Shown piece by piece: positions 9,965 through 21,780 of a stretch of DNA of 64,000 nt. Location: positions 13,089,893-13,153,892 of the forward strand of contig NC_035435.2 in the NCBI RefSeq assembly GCF_002127325.2. The letters run 5' to 3'. Each line of letters begins with the position of its first letter. Within the stretch, counting starts at the first letter, position 1. Both the position numbers and the translations under genes were made by a program. Under the pieces are notes generated by a model that made no database searches, was not told where the DNA came from, and saw only the letters and a list, made by a program, of their open reading frames with translations. Source of the stretch: Helianthus annuus (Eukaryota > Streptophyta > Magnoliopsida > Asterales > Asteraceae).

Positions 9965-10642
9965 CTATTTACTAAGGAACTTATTTGTATCGGGTGGTTC
10001 CTTACTGGTTGGAACAACCCCCAAGTGCCTAAGATACCTAAATTGCTCTAGACTAAGACGAGAACGCAAGAGGTTGTCGGTGAGGGTAATTCCTATGTTT
10101 ATTTTAGGTGGACAAGTCCAACCCTTTTTCGGGCTCTCGTTAAAGAAGGTGTATGCCGAATCGCTCAGGTATATGTATGCATCGAACGAAGTCGATGGAG
10201 AGTCCTTCACGGCACATTCGACACAGGGACGACTATCGTCCAAGTCTTTGCTAGAGTCGAAGGTATTATCGGGAGCAACGAGGTTGTTTGAATGCGATCC
10301 CAACACTTCTTCTTGGTTATTGTCTTGAGATGAATTTAGAAAATCCATCCTAAGTTCTTTTAACCAATTAAGAATCAGATCTTCTAGTTGAAATAGTTCA
10401 TCAAGAAGCATTTCTCCTAAAATATCTGGTTGGGCGCTTTCGAGGGAGAGATAAGGGTTATTTTTACTTTTGCCCCTCTTAAGGATACAGGGAAACGATG
10501 GGTCTATATAGTGGGGCTTATAGTTTAGAAAATAACATTCTAATTCTTTATGTCCGCCTCCACATAATTGACACCATGTACCATAAGAGTGCCGAAAGTA
10601 AAAAAAATCGTCACCACTCGTTTTTGTGTCAGAATTTACCAA
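9965..10642 (-). CDS. Gag-like protein of F with a CCHC-like zinc knuckle, copy 2
   Basis: 225 aa. It starts MVNSDTKTSG, and CQLCGGGHKELEC falls at about residues 26-38. It ends at a stop right after NKFLSK, whereas copy 1 reads on into the palindrome pair (9905-9938 here). Otherwise the two copies are almost the same. The start chosen is the first ATG, which lies about 70 bp downstream of the palindrome pair at 10687-10719. Confidence 0.5.
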   Translation of the reverse strand: MVNSDTKTSGDDFFYFRHSYGTWCQLCGGGHKELECYFLNYKPHYIDPSFPCILKRGKSKNNPYLSLESAQPDILGEMLLDELFQLEDLILNWLKELRMDFLNSSQDNNQEEVLGSHSNNLVAPDNTFDSSKDLDDSRPCVECAVKDSPSTSFDAYIYLSDSAYTFFNESPKKGWTCPPKINIGITLTDNLLRSRLSLEQFRYLRHLGVVPTSKEPPDTNKFLSK

Positions 10643-10904
10643 CCGTCGGGATCTTACGGTTCTATTTTCAGCAACTGAATCTTGGGCACGGGGGTGTGTT
10701 GAGCGGACACGGCCCCGTGATTAGCTTACTGTCTGACTTAAAACAGGATTGCCAGTTCCAAAGATTGGGCACGGGGCGTGTTCAGCGGGCACGGCCCGTG
10801 CTGAGTTCTGCAGAAGCTGAAAAATTAAGAAAATCCAAAAAATTAAAAAGAAAATAAAAAAAATGATTAGGTCGTTGATTCCTAACTTTCATAGAATCCT
10901 TGTG

Positions 10905-10922
10905 TCCCCGGCAACGGCGCCA
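10905..10922 (-). other. Primer-binding site of F, copy 2 (tRNA-Asp)
   Basis: TGGCGCCGTTGCCGGGGA on the minus strand, an 18-base complement to the tRNA-Asp 3' end. Confidence 0.85.
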
Positions 10923-10931
10923 AAAATTTGA

Positions 10932-11320
10932 TGTGCGTGAAGTGTGTTATAATTTGGATGTATATTTTAAGCCCTTTTTACACTTATAGCCAAGTTTTAA
11001 ATTTAAACACGATATTTACTAACACTAAACACACATATGGTCAAGTGCACCCATCGTGGACGTAGTATAGTGTTGGTAAGATACCGAGGTCGTCCAAGGA
11101 CACAAGAGTTTTTAGTACCGGTTTATCCTCAACGTCTATTCAAAACAAAATGTTAGAAAAAGATTTTTTTTAAACTAAGAAAATAAAACTAACTAAAATG
11201 CTGAAAATAAAAATAAAAATAAAAACAGATAGACAAGATGAATCACTTGGATCCGACTCGTGTGTTAGTGTAACCTTTGATTATTTTCGCACTTTTGCAC
11301 TTGTTTAAGAGATTATCTTA
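10932..11320 (-). repeat. F LTR3, left fragment (U5 side)
   Basis: Same sequence as LTR2 from 5361 onward. It breaks off at GATTATCTTA, where element A is inserted, and the LTR resumes at 45459. TCTTA at 11316-11320 is the left target duplication. Confidence 0.9.
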
Positions 11321-14300
11321 TGTGACACATGTGTCACTTCAATCATCAAACAAATACCAAATTAATGAAACATTGTATTTCATACTTGAGATTTGTAAAA
11401 ATATGTGTATCGTTTGCACATATCAATTCTTGTCCGATTTCAAGCTCTAAATCGCTTTCTGGAAGGTTATACACGCATTGATGCGTAAATATAACCAGTT
11501 CAATGCAAAAAACACTCCGGAATAGTGAAATAGGCTTAACATACCTTAAATAACCTTTACATAACTTAGAAACAAGTTTTGGAGGGTTTGGTGTGTTGAA
11601 ATCAAGTTTGTTCGATCGCAGGGACTAATTGTATCAAACTGCAAAACTATACCGATTTGTATAGTAACGAACCTTCCCGAACTTGATCATAAGTTAAATA
11701 TGCCCTAAATATCCCTTACATAGCTTAGAAATTGGCTTTGAGGTGTTTGGTGCGCAAAAATAAGCTTTTGGTCATTCATGGACTAATAGCGTCAAAAAGT
11801 GCACAAGTTTGCATTTTTGCTCATATCTTACGTTCTGAATATATCTGGACATCCAAAAATTTATGTAATCTTTAAAATACTTTATTTTAGTGATTGGCAT
11901 GATAAAATTCCATTCGTCGCTTAATTTGGATCATTTTTTGCGTTCGTTACGACTTCCGTCGTAATTTACCGAACAACGCAACCGTACGAACAAACGAGCC
12001 GACATACGGGATATTTTTGAGCACATTTCAAGTTCCCTATACTTTAACTTCATTTTAGAGCCTTGAAATGAGGTTAACGGGGCTTAAACGTGTCAAAAAT
12101 GAGCTGAAATGCAAGATTCTGAAGTTCAGGGACCAAAATTGACATTCTGCCATAGTTATCTTAGGAAGGGATCAAAATGAAAAATCTAAATTCCAGCTTT
12201 TTCCACCCGTTCCCCTCATTTGCACATGGTTTTAATGAAACTATGGGCTCCCATGGTTTTGTGTACGGATGAGATCGAAGCTCGTTTTACGATGAACGAT
12301 CCTAACGGTTCTAGATTTCCTATAAATACCCACCATGTTTTCATTCATTCCTCACATTTGAATCTGATTCAAGCTCTCTAAGTGGAAGTATATGCTTCCT
12401 ACCTGAGAGAGAATAAGGGTTCAAATCTTGCGGGGACCTTCTGTAAGTATTCTTTCGCGTTTTTCATTTGTTTTCATCGTTAAAGTCAAACTGCGTTTAA
12501 CTTTCTGCATTGACCAGTTTATGGTCAATGCGAAGTTCATTTGAACTTCATAACATGAGCATAATCACGATGGTTATAGTCCCTAGTGACTATACCTACT
12601 GATTACCATGTTATATAGGCTTAGTGACGAGTCGTAGTTTCGGCCAAAATGCGTTTTCTCGTGTATTTTGTAACCAAACTACTCTAGGGTATTAAAACCG
12701 TTTGTTTTAATACCAAACCTGTTTTCTAACTTAACTAAACATGTTCTAGCATGTTTAGCTCGTCACTTTTTAGATTAGTGCTTATGTAGGGTTGTAAGGT
12801 AAGCGATCTAAACAATCGCTTATACTTTCGAACCCGACCCGTTTGGTCGATCATTAGGATCCGACCAAACATGTTTAGTGACCATAGTTGTATAGGGAAT
12901 AACCTTCCGAGGTTATACCTTATGGTCACTTCGTTTAAGTAGTTGTATGATAAGTAGTTTATATGCCTTAGGTAAATTACCAAAATGCCCTTTTCATACA
13001 TAATTGGTAATTAAGCATATGTAACCTAAATTTTTGTCACATAACTGATTATGTAACATATTTAAACATATTTTGGCATATAATACTTGCCATAAGACTA
13101 GTTAGGCTGTCCGAACGCGTTTTACGCAAACGACGCGTTAAAGTAGCGTAAGCTACCTAAACGGGTCGTGATGGGTCGTAAGCACTTAGGATAGGTTTCA
13201 TTTTAGTATGTAGGCCTTGTTAAACCATATCATATGAGTTCCCACACTCATTTGGTTTACGAGACCTCATACTATCCGATCTCCCGATTTAGGTCCGGTT
13301 TATTTACGTAGTTATCTATACTAGGTGCCGTTTGATTCCGGGACTCCTCTAGCTTGCTTGGTAGTTGCTCAAGACATCTAAGCACTCTCAAGTGAGTACA
13401 TAGACCCCTATTTTACTGTTTTTCAAACATTTTGGGGTGAAACATGTGTACCTATCCGTTATTTTCATGATTTCAATGTATAATTGATTATACATGTTAA
13501 TACTTATCTTTTGACAAACTGAATGATTATTTATGGTTTAAACACTGATTTTCTCAAAGATTATAAAATTAATTGTTGGAATAGTACTTATTTTGTTCAC
13601 CAGACCGGTTGGTAGTATGATATAGCGCTATAGGATTTGACACCCCATTCCTGTTGTCATGGAATGTCTGAAACCAATTTGTTGCTCCATCCAAATAGGG
13701 ATTGCCTTTGTGGTATTTCTATAGTCTCAAAGGTGTATTTTGATACACTAGGTCTGAATGAATTCTTAAATCACATTATTTTTGTATATTAAGTTATACT
13801 CCCAAAAGTATAGTTTGATATGCTCTCATATGGGATATTGTACAAAAACCAACATATATTTTGTTAATCATTAAAACATAGTTTGATATGTTATCTTCAT
13901 AATCCAAAGCATAGTTTTAATATGTTATTTTCAAACCAAAACATAGTTTAATATGTTATTTATAAATCCAAAGTATACTTTTGATATACTACCGAAAACT
14001 TATTTATTTTACCAACTAAAGTATGGTTAATATACTATTTACTTAATGACTGGTTTTTGGTTAGTGTTTAGATAACGGGACGGGTGTAATGTGATGAAAA
14101 CATGGTAGATACGCCGTTGGTACTTCTTATATATAAGTGCTTTCATCGCATTACATATCGTGGCGTTATTTAGTACACTTGGGTTAACGGTTTTGGAACT
14201 GAAATATATTCTAATATATTATTTATTCGACTTTCTTAAATCAAAGTATATTTTTATATATACTATAAACCTTTTTATCAAAATATTGTTTTTCAAACAA

Positions 14301-14768
14301 TATATTTTTATACAAACTTATTCTACTTACTTATTTAATTTCCTATGTATTATTATTTTATATCATCTGATTTCTTATAAATGATTTATAAAAGAAAACC
14401 CATTTCAAGGATCATGGCTACTTTTTCTTAAACATTTTTCCTTAAACTTATAAGTCATGAATCTTAAATCAATAAAACCTATGTATCTCACAGGCATTTT
14501 TATGCTGACGTACCTATTTATACACATGTTTCAGGTGTTGCTTTGTGATGATTGTTGATACATGCTACACTTAGGATGGACTCGTGCCTTTGCGACTTTA
14601 AAATTTGAAAGACAATATTTGTATTAATTTGATTTGTATTAAAACAATGAGTTCATTTATTCAATAAAACAAAATTATTTGATCCAGGGTTGTGAAACAA
14701 TGATTCTGTTACAACACTCCCCGACGTTTCCGCCACGTCTTGTTGTTTCACGTGGTCGGGGTGTGACA
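11321..14768 (+). repeat. Left LTR of A (3448 bp)
   Basis: It starts TGTGACACATGTGTCACTTC and ends GGTCGGGGTGTGACA. A TATA box is at 12321. The 13780-14060 part contains several copies of a short motif, (A/G)TAGTTT(G/A)ATATG. No coding region of significance. Its right-hand copy is split by B. Confidence 0.9.
12321..12328 (+). promoter_or_regulatory. TATA box of the left LTR of A
   Basis: TATAAATA in the context TTTCCTATAAATACCCACC, about 1.0 kb into the LTR. The same sequence is at 29378-29385 in the right LTR. Confidence 0.6.
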
Positions 14769-14775
14769 GAAAAGT

Positions 14776-14788
14776 TTGTATCAGAGCC
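14776..14788 (+). other. Primer-binding site of A (initiator tRNA-Met, degenerate)
   Basis: TTGTATCAGAGCC, 7 bases after the LTR end. The usual site is TGGTATCAGAGC, so one base has changed. Confidence 0.65.
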
Positions 14789-15353
14789 AATGGTTATAGG
14801 GAATTAGGTTATTAGTAATGCTTTGACCTAGACTATAACCTTCCTAGGACCCTAACACAACTTATCTTGTGTTTAGTTTTAAAACAATACCGTCACTTAT
14901 TCTTAGGTGACAACCACAATAAGAACACAAATTTCTATCCCGCTTTGAAAACTAATCATCTGTTCTAGGATGATTTATTATATGGTTTTGAACCCTTTAA
15001 GTTTTCAAAACCCTGTCAAAGTTTGGTCTAAATAATGTGAACACGTGCAAACTGGAAGGGTGGATGCCTGTACCCTGAGTTTTCTGTCTAAGGCTAGAGT
15101 GTTCGTACAAATCCGCAGTATTGGACCAGTCACTCTTACCTGGGAACTCTTGGGGTGAGTGTCTACTTATAGGCAAGCATGTCTTCGCGATGCATTATTT
15201 TTGACCTATTTACTTTGATTAATCACCATGTGTCGTTTGTTGCTTTGTAGTAACAAACAAATGACCACCATCTTCGCTTTCATCAATTTTGTCTCGTCTC
15301 ATTCTTTTTGTCTAATCCTTTCACTTGTTTTCCTTCCTGTTTCCCCTTTTAGA

Positions 15354-16499
15354 ATGCCTCCTCGGCGCGAAAATCCGCTCTCAAATGCCGAAATGGCAGA
15401 TATTCTGGCACAGCACATGGCTGCCGCACTCCCAAACATTATAGCTCAAGTGAACCAAGCCAATAACAACCAGAATGCTCCTTGCAATTTCAAAAGTTTC
15501 AATTCAGCTAACCCCCTCAAGTTTAGCGGTTCTGAAGGAGCAACTGGGCTCCTACAGTGGTTCGAAAGCATCGAAAATACATTTCGTCATGTTCAATGTC
15601 CAGACAATCGGAAAGTCGAGTTTGCATCCAGTGTGTTTCAGAAGAGGGCTCTCACATGGTGGAACGGAATTTTGAGAGACCATGGTGCTGAGTTCGCATT
15701 AGCATAAACTTGGGCTGAGCTTAGGGCTCTTATGATGAGGGAGTTTTGTTCTCGTCATGAATTGAGGGCTTTGGAAAGGGAATTTGATGACCTAAAGCAA
15801 GACAGCGGTGAGCATCGCGCCTATACTGACCGCTATGAGGAATTGAGCCTGCTATGTCCTGCTATGGTTACACCTGTGGATAAGGCGATTGAGAAATATA
15901 TTGATGGTCTTCCTGACCTAGTTCAGGATATTGTTACTGGCAGCAACCCTACTACTGTCAGACAAGCCATTGAATTGTCTGCCACCTTAACTGAATCCCA
16001 CATCAGGAAGAAAAAGCTTTTTCGAAAAGGCGACCCAAGACCATCCGACAAGACTGCTCCAGCTGAGCCAAAGGAAAAGCAGGTTGAAGGATCCAAAAAG
16101 AAGAAGCGTAAGGCTTCTCAAAACTGCGCCATCACTGCTCAAGAGAAGCAGGTTGCACCAAACCAGCCAGCACAACCTCGTAAAAGGCAAAACTATGTTG
16201 GTACCGCACCTTTGTGCAACAAGTGCAACCGTCATCATCTGGAGCAGGAGCAGTGTCACAAATGTACCCACTGTGGGCGGTTGGGACATTTGATCAACGT
16301 CTGCCGTTATGCAAATCAAGCTGCTGCAAACCCTGCTGCTGTTCAAGCACGGTTCCCACCGGGGTCATGTTATAACTGTGGTGACCATACTCACTACAGA
16401 AACAATTGCCCAAAACTTGTTAACATACCTCCAGCATGTGGACGAGCATTTAACATCAATGAGGCAAACATAAACAATGATGCAGCAGTGAACAATTAG
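15354..16499 (+). pseudogene. gag of element A (one in-frame stop)
   Basis: Starts MPPRRENPLS, the usual start of chromovirus gag proteins. Residues about 50-200 form the retrotransposon gag (capsid-like) domain (FSGSEGATGLLQWFESIENTF, then ALTWWN). A TAA at 15705-15707 interrupts it; the same frame continues to 16499. Two zinc knuckles follow, CTHCGRLGHLINVC and CYNCGDHTHYRNNC. The protein ends GRAFNINEANINNDAAVNN and a stop, exactly where gag-pol relatives such as C continue into protease (C reads VVNGTFLVNN... and then DTGAD). The product would form the virus-like particle and bind RNA. The internal stop makes this copy non-functional unless read through. Confidence 0.85.
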
Positions 16500-16786
16500 T
16501 GTTTTGTTATTTCCTTTGGTTGTTATCTTTGACATTTCAAGACAATTCGGTTGTTACATAAATAAAGATTTGTTGTTTTAATTTCTGCAAAACTGATGCG
16601 ATTGTGTGAATGTTTTGATGCAACCTTATGATGTCAACATAAAGACGAGCTACTCGTGTGGTTTTGTCATTTTTGTGATCACTTCTGATCTCCCCAAGAA
16701 CCTTAAACGCTCGTTTCTTTTAAGAAACAAAGCCAAACTCCTATTAAAAATCCTTCTATCTCCATTGGTAGATTCTTAGAATGATT
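16500..16786 (+). other. Internal non-coding segment of A left of the C insertion
   Basis: No protease or polymerase motif follows the gag stop. The segment is AT-rich and ends with TGATT, the left target duplication of C. Confidence 0.6.
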
Positions 16787-17385
16787 TGTGACACCTCGTA
16801 TTTTCAATCTTTCCATTTTTGGCAAGTCGACTTGTACTTTCTATTTTTGTAATTTGTACCTTTGTGGTATTTGGTTTCATTCCCAAATTGTACTCGAGAC
16901 TTGAAATCATAATGAAAGTGCATTATTTTATTCATATTTGTGTTTGAATACTATGTATTGTCAAAACAATTAAAAACATGTCAAACTATGTTAAACACGT
17001 AAAAACAGTGAAAATACATATTAATCTCAGCTCTCAAATTCATCAGTGCCAAGAGATTACCCTAAACCGTGCAAAAACCGGGAATTTATACGTTAATTCG
17101 GGAAAAATATCAAAATTGGGTTAAAATAATTTTTATATTATTTTATTAATATTTTAAATAAGTAAACTAATAATTAAAATTAAATAAATAAATATTTTAA
17201 ACTGAATTTTTAATGATTTTTTATTATTTTGGTTAGTTAAACTAACCTGGTTAGCTAAATCCTGGTTAAATCAGCTAACCAGGTTAATTTTATCAAAGGA
17301 CAGCACTAACTGAGCTAGAAAACTCAGTTAGTGACTAACCCAGTTAGTTAAAAAATGTAGTAAAAAGGGGGGGGGGGGTCTCCTG

Positions 17386-17467
17386 GGTGAGAACCGGCCT
17401 CCCCTGGATTCGAACTCGCGTCTCTCGCTTCACAAACGCACGCACTAACCGCTCGGCCGGGCATGCC
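17386..17467 (-). repeat. tRNA-like / SINE-head sequence inside the C left LTR
   Basis: Read on the minus strand it has GCCGAGCGGTTAG (A-box-like, plus positions 17445-17457) and GTTCGAATCC (B-box, plus positions 17406-17415), about 30 bp apart. These resemble the internal RNA polymerase III promoter of serine/leucine-type tRNAs. The ends do not pair into a proper acceptor stem, so it is not a working tRNA. It is probably a tRNA pseudogene or SINE head captured by the LTR, and it is present in both LTRs. Confidence 0.55.
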
Positions 17468-17902
17468 ACATCCGTTCTATATTGTAATTAAATGATATTT
17501 AAACACAAATTAAATGCGCGTATTTAAAATAAAAAAAACCGCCAACCCGATCGTCTTCTCCGACTGTTAAGTTGGTGACCGGACTTCGACCCTCCATATC
17601 CGAAACCGACGACTTGCACCCCTTTAAAATCACGATCAACCTCAATTTGTTCAATCCCTTCACCCTCAAACGCACTCGTTCCTTTTATTCCGGTTTACCG
17701 AAGCGAACCGAAACCGACTCGCGCCGTCGTTCACATTCTCGCCGGAGGACCTGCACATCGCCGGAGCCACGACCTTCGTCGCCGGAACCTCCTGTCGACC
17801 GCCGGAAAACCACCTGCAAACCTTGTTCGGTACCGATTCGATTCCGTTTTCTTTTCGTTTCTGTTATATTTTTAGTTCTGAATTGTTATTACATTATTAT
17901 TA

Positions 17903-17903
<1 letters not shown>

Positions 17904-17968
<65 letters not shown>
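17904..17968. repeat. (ATT)n microsatellite in the C left LTR
   Basis: About 65 bp of uninterrupted ATT repeats; it is shorter in the right LTR. Confidence 0.9.
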
Positions 17969-17970
<2 letters not shown>

Positions 17971-19379
17971 AATCAGATTTATTCTAATCAAAATATTATT
18001 ACTATAATATTAATAAAATAATTCAGAATAATTATTAATTATATCAATCAGATTTATTTATATAAAAATCAGAATTTTTACTATTATTAATATTATTAAT
18101 CAGATTTATAAATATTATTAAATCAGATTTTTATAACAGAAATTTATTATTTCCTGTTTCTTTTTAATAATCAGAATTTTTACAATAAAATAATCAGATT
18201 TATTTTTAGATTATTATTTAAAATCTGAATTATTCAGATTTATTATTGTAAATCAGAATTAATATTTATAATCAGAATTATTATATAATAATAATCAGAA
18301 TTATTACTTTATATATATCAGAATTTTTTTAATATATATAATAATTAGAAATTATAATCTTTATAATCCAGAATTTTAGTAATAATATTTATAATATATT
18401 GGTAAAATCAGAAACATTATATACAAATCGGTATTATTATATTCACTTATTTATAAAATAAATTTGACATTATTAAATACAAACTATAAAGAAATGAGAC
18501 ATATGATTATTATTTTAGAAATGTTAATATTATTCTATAAATGCCTTGTTATTTAAATAATCTCTAAATTCCCAAATCCTCAAAATTAATAGGGTAAATC
18601 TCTTGTGCACATCCTCTTGGCCAATCCCTTGATTCTTAATCTTTTCCAAGAAAAACGCAACGCAACCTAAGGTGAGTATACATGACCCATTTTCTATTTT
18701 ATCACATTTTGGGTGCTGTATGCATTTCTATATCAAACACACTATGTTAAACATTTTTGCACCCTCAATCCACATTTCGTGTGAATCTATTTGACTCATG
18801 TTAATCACGTTATGCTACTGTTAAACATTTATGACTGTGTGTTCATTAACTTTGCAAGCCTCCCCTAACAATGGCAGCGCTGTAGGTTGAGAAACGCCCC
18901 TCCCATAATATTATGGGTATTGTTAGGTTTATTCTATGTTACTCATTTACCACCCTTCTAGGGTTAGGCTATGTTAATTGCGTTAAACTTTGGTTTGAAC
19001 ACATAGATATCATCGTTACGAGTATAACTGTTAATATGAAATCATGTAGTCACGTGGATTTGAGCATGTTAATCTATTTCAATCATATTATACTATTATC
19101 AAACTTGTATACTCGCCAACATGTTTTGTTGACTTTATTTTAAATGCATACTGCAGGATGAGGAAGTCAAGATTTGAAGAAATGAATAGGATGGCCTAGA
19201 AACCCACTTTTGAAATAAACTATGTTTAATGTTTGTTATTTCCTTTTATGACAATGTATGAAACTTTGCAATTTTAATAAATGAAATTTAATTATATTGT
19301 CACATGTAGTGTTATGATGTTTTGAGCAATTTGTTCATCTCATCCCGATGTTTCCGCCATCGGTTGGGGTGTGACAGAT

Positions 19380-19392
19380 TGGTATCAGAGCC
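19380..19392 (+). other. Primer-binding site of C (initiator tRNA-Met)
   Basis: TGGTATCAGAGCC, three bases after the LTR end, a perfect match to the canonical site. Confidence 0.85.
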
Positions 19393-20372
19393 ATAACTAT
19401 AGGGAATTAGGAAAAGTAGGAATGCTTTTACCTAGACTATAGTTTAGGAGCTTTCTCATTTATTTGCTGATTAAGACAATATTCCCTTCTCTCTTCCTTG
19501 CTTCCCTCTATTCTTTTGGACTTCTAATATACAATCCTTTCCTAAGGCTAACACAATACACACATGGAAGCTGTGAAGGCACTCATGTAACACAATCGAA
19601 ATGATTCATCAAAACAGGGGTGATTCCCATATTTGGTGAGGATTTTCATTCAGCTTAAATTTGCTATTTGCACGAAATCTACCCTCAAGTTAGGAGTGAC
19701 ATCCAAACCTTGATGGGAGTTTCCATATCATATTCTAGTGGACCCTCATCTTTGGATGAGTACCAACCACATCAGGGTATGATGTTATCAAGTTAGAGGT
19801 GAAACTCGCATCTTGTTAACTAGTCCCATTCCTTGATTTTCAATCTCGCCAAAGTTTCGATTTTCCCAATCGATTAAGGACGTGTAGTAACTGGAAGGAC
19901 AAATATCGTTAGTCGCTCCTCGATGAGAGTATTTGTCTATTAGGCCAAAGCACGTCTCCTTAATTCGAAAAGGATTTCGATTCACTTTGGAATAGTCTTA
20001 TGTTACGTTCCGTGACAATCCATATTTTTATGATAAATCTCTTTTTATGTTATCTCAATTATCATGTGATTTACATTTGAGCGTTATCTTCATTTCAAGT
20101 TTGGGAACACGAATCACGTTATTATCGCAATCTAAAACAATTAATAATTACTCCTTCGTGAACAAACTAAATTTATCTTGCTTTCATTATACCTGATATT
20201 CTATGTGTAACATTATGTTATTCTATGTGCAATACTATGTTATTCTATGTGAAACTATTTGATAATTTATGTGAAAAACAATGTGCTATGTGATGCATAC
20301 ATGAAATCAATTTTTCCTAAACAAAAACATTATGATTAAAAGTCTCATCCATTCCTTGTTTTGAATTTCTAG
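19393..20372 (+). other. Leader of C between primer site and gag
   Basis: AT-rich and non-coding. Short repeats of CTATGTG around 20200-20290. No other signal seen. Confidence 0.5.
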
Positions 20373-21647
20373 ATGTCGTCATCTCGTCAGTACTCTCACT
20401 CTCCCAGAAAATCCAAGGCTAACTCCAAAAAGAAAATGCTAACGTTCATGGCAAATCAGATTGCCAGAATCGTGCCAAAGATAGTGTCTGAGATTCAAGC
20501 CTCCAGCACTCCCAATCATTCTGGAGATTCTCACGTAGTACAGCCTAAACCAGTCTCGTTCAACTACAAACACTTCACTGCCTGTAACCCCAAAACTTTC
20601 ACTGGGAAGGATGGAGTGATAGCTATGTTGGAATGGTTTGACAGCATGGAAGTCACGTTCATAAATAGTGAATGTCCAGAGGAACTCAAGGTGCGAAGTG
20701 CCACTGGTGTTTTCCAATCCAGGGCACTAGACTGGTGGACTAACGAGAGAAACATTCGATCCAATGAGCTAGCATACGCGTTGTCTTGGGAAGAGCTCAG
20801 ACAGCTTATGATGGAGGAATTCTGCCCTCCTCATGAGCAGCAGAAGTTAGAAGAAAAGTTCTGGACCCTCAAACAAGTTGGGGATGAAAACCTTGCATAC
20901 ACTACCCGGTTCAAGCAGTTGTGTTTTATCGTGCCTCATTTGGTGTTGACCACAGAACGCACCATTCGGAAATATATTAATGGGTTGCCTCCTACGATGC
21001 GTGATACCATCGAGGCGGCTAGGTTGGATAATATTAAGGACGTGTACCACCTCGCGGCAAGTTTGAATAACAATCGAGTTCGTGATAAACAAGTCGCAGC
21101 AGCATCTAAACCTACATCCTCCTCAAAACCCGCTCATCAAATCACCCACAACAATAGGGGAAAGAAGCGTGCTCACCAATCCTCAGTTTGCAACGCTGTT
21201 ACACCAGTTGAGAATCCAAAACCTAACCCAGCAAACCCAGAAAAGAAGCAATACACAGGAACAAACCCTAAGTGCACCACTTGCCACTTTCATCACCCAA
21301 CTACGAGCCCATGTAGACACTGTACCTCCTGCAATCGTTATGGGCATCTGGCAGCATACTGTCGCAACAACCCTACGACAGCCCAAAACTTAAAGCCAGC
21401 AAATGTGGTCAGGGCATGTTTCAAATGTGGGGATCCAACTCACCTACGACCTCAGTGTCCTCAATTGAGGCAAGATTTACAGCAGAAGGCACCACAAGGC
21501 CGTGCATTTGTTATCAATGCTCAACAAGCGCGCAACGACAATGAGGTCGTGAACGGTACGTTCCTCGTTAATAATTTGTATGCTTCTATTTTATTTGATA
21601 CTGGTGCAGATAAATGTTTTGTATCTATAGAATTTAACCATTGTTAA
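20373..21647 (+). pseudogene. gag and start of protease of C (frameshifted at the 3' end)
   Basis: 424 aa from MSSSRQYSHS. Residues about 65-215 form the retrotransposon gag domain (TFTGKDGVIAMLEWFDSMEVTF, ALDWWTNERN). Two zinc knuckles are seen at about residues 313-330 (CTSCNRYGHLAAYC) and 350-363 (CFKCGDPTHLRPQC). The aspartic protease active site DTGAD follows at about residue 409, but the reading frame is lost just after FVSIEFNHC. The rest of the protease continues in another frame up to about 21773 and then in the frame of the pol ORF, so at least two small indels have occurred. In an intact element this would be one gag-pol polyprotein. Confidence 0.85.
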
Positions 21648-21780
21648 AATGCACACGCTCAAAACTACCTAAGTCATTCCCAGTCGAAGTTGCCAATGGC
21701 AAGTCTATTCGTGTCGATTCTGTTCTTCGTAATTGTACTCTCACTTTGAATGATCATGCCTTCTCAATTGACTCATAACC

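Larger units (their letters stand above)
7034..10931 (-). mobile_element. F internal region 2
   Basis: Near-identical copy of 1442-5360. It has its own polypurine tract (7038-7048), internal polypurine-like block (8287-8325), two ORFs and primer site. Palindrome pairs are at 8404-8436, 8483-8515, 8557-8588, 9411-9443, 9905-9938, 10687-10719 and 10770-10800, with a single palindrome at 9826-9837. Bases 7050-8286 are AT-rich and non-coding. Confidence 0.75.
16787..19376 (+). repeat. Left LTR of C (2590 bp)
   Basis: TGTGACACCTCGTATTTTC ... GGTTGGGGTGTGACA. It includes a poly-G run at 17367, an antisense tRNA-like sequence at 17386-17467, an ATT microsatellite and a highly AT-rich part with many ATCAGA(A/T)TTT repeats (17980-18420). 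The right LTR lacks about 61 bp that are present here around 17514-17574. Confidence 0.9.

Noticed and set aside
13780..14060. Short ATAGTTTGATATG repeats in the A LTR as a protein-binding array
   Set aside because: The units are irregular in spacing and AT-rich, so I could not separate them from low-complexity sequence.
17386..17467. Functional tRNA gene
   Set aside because: A and B boxes are recognisable, but the ends do not form an acceptor stem and no convincing anticodon stem is visible. It lies in both LTRs.
17572..18021. ORF of 149 aa with a poly-isoleucine tail (and 25619-26053)
   Set aside because: It lies in the C LTR and the tail is the ATT microsatellite. No start context or domain.
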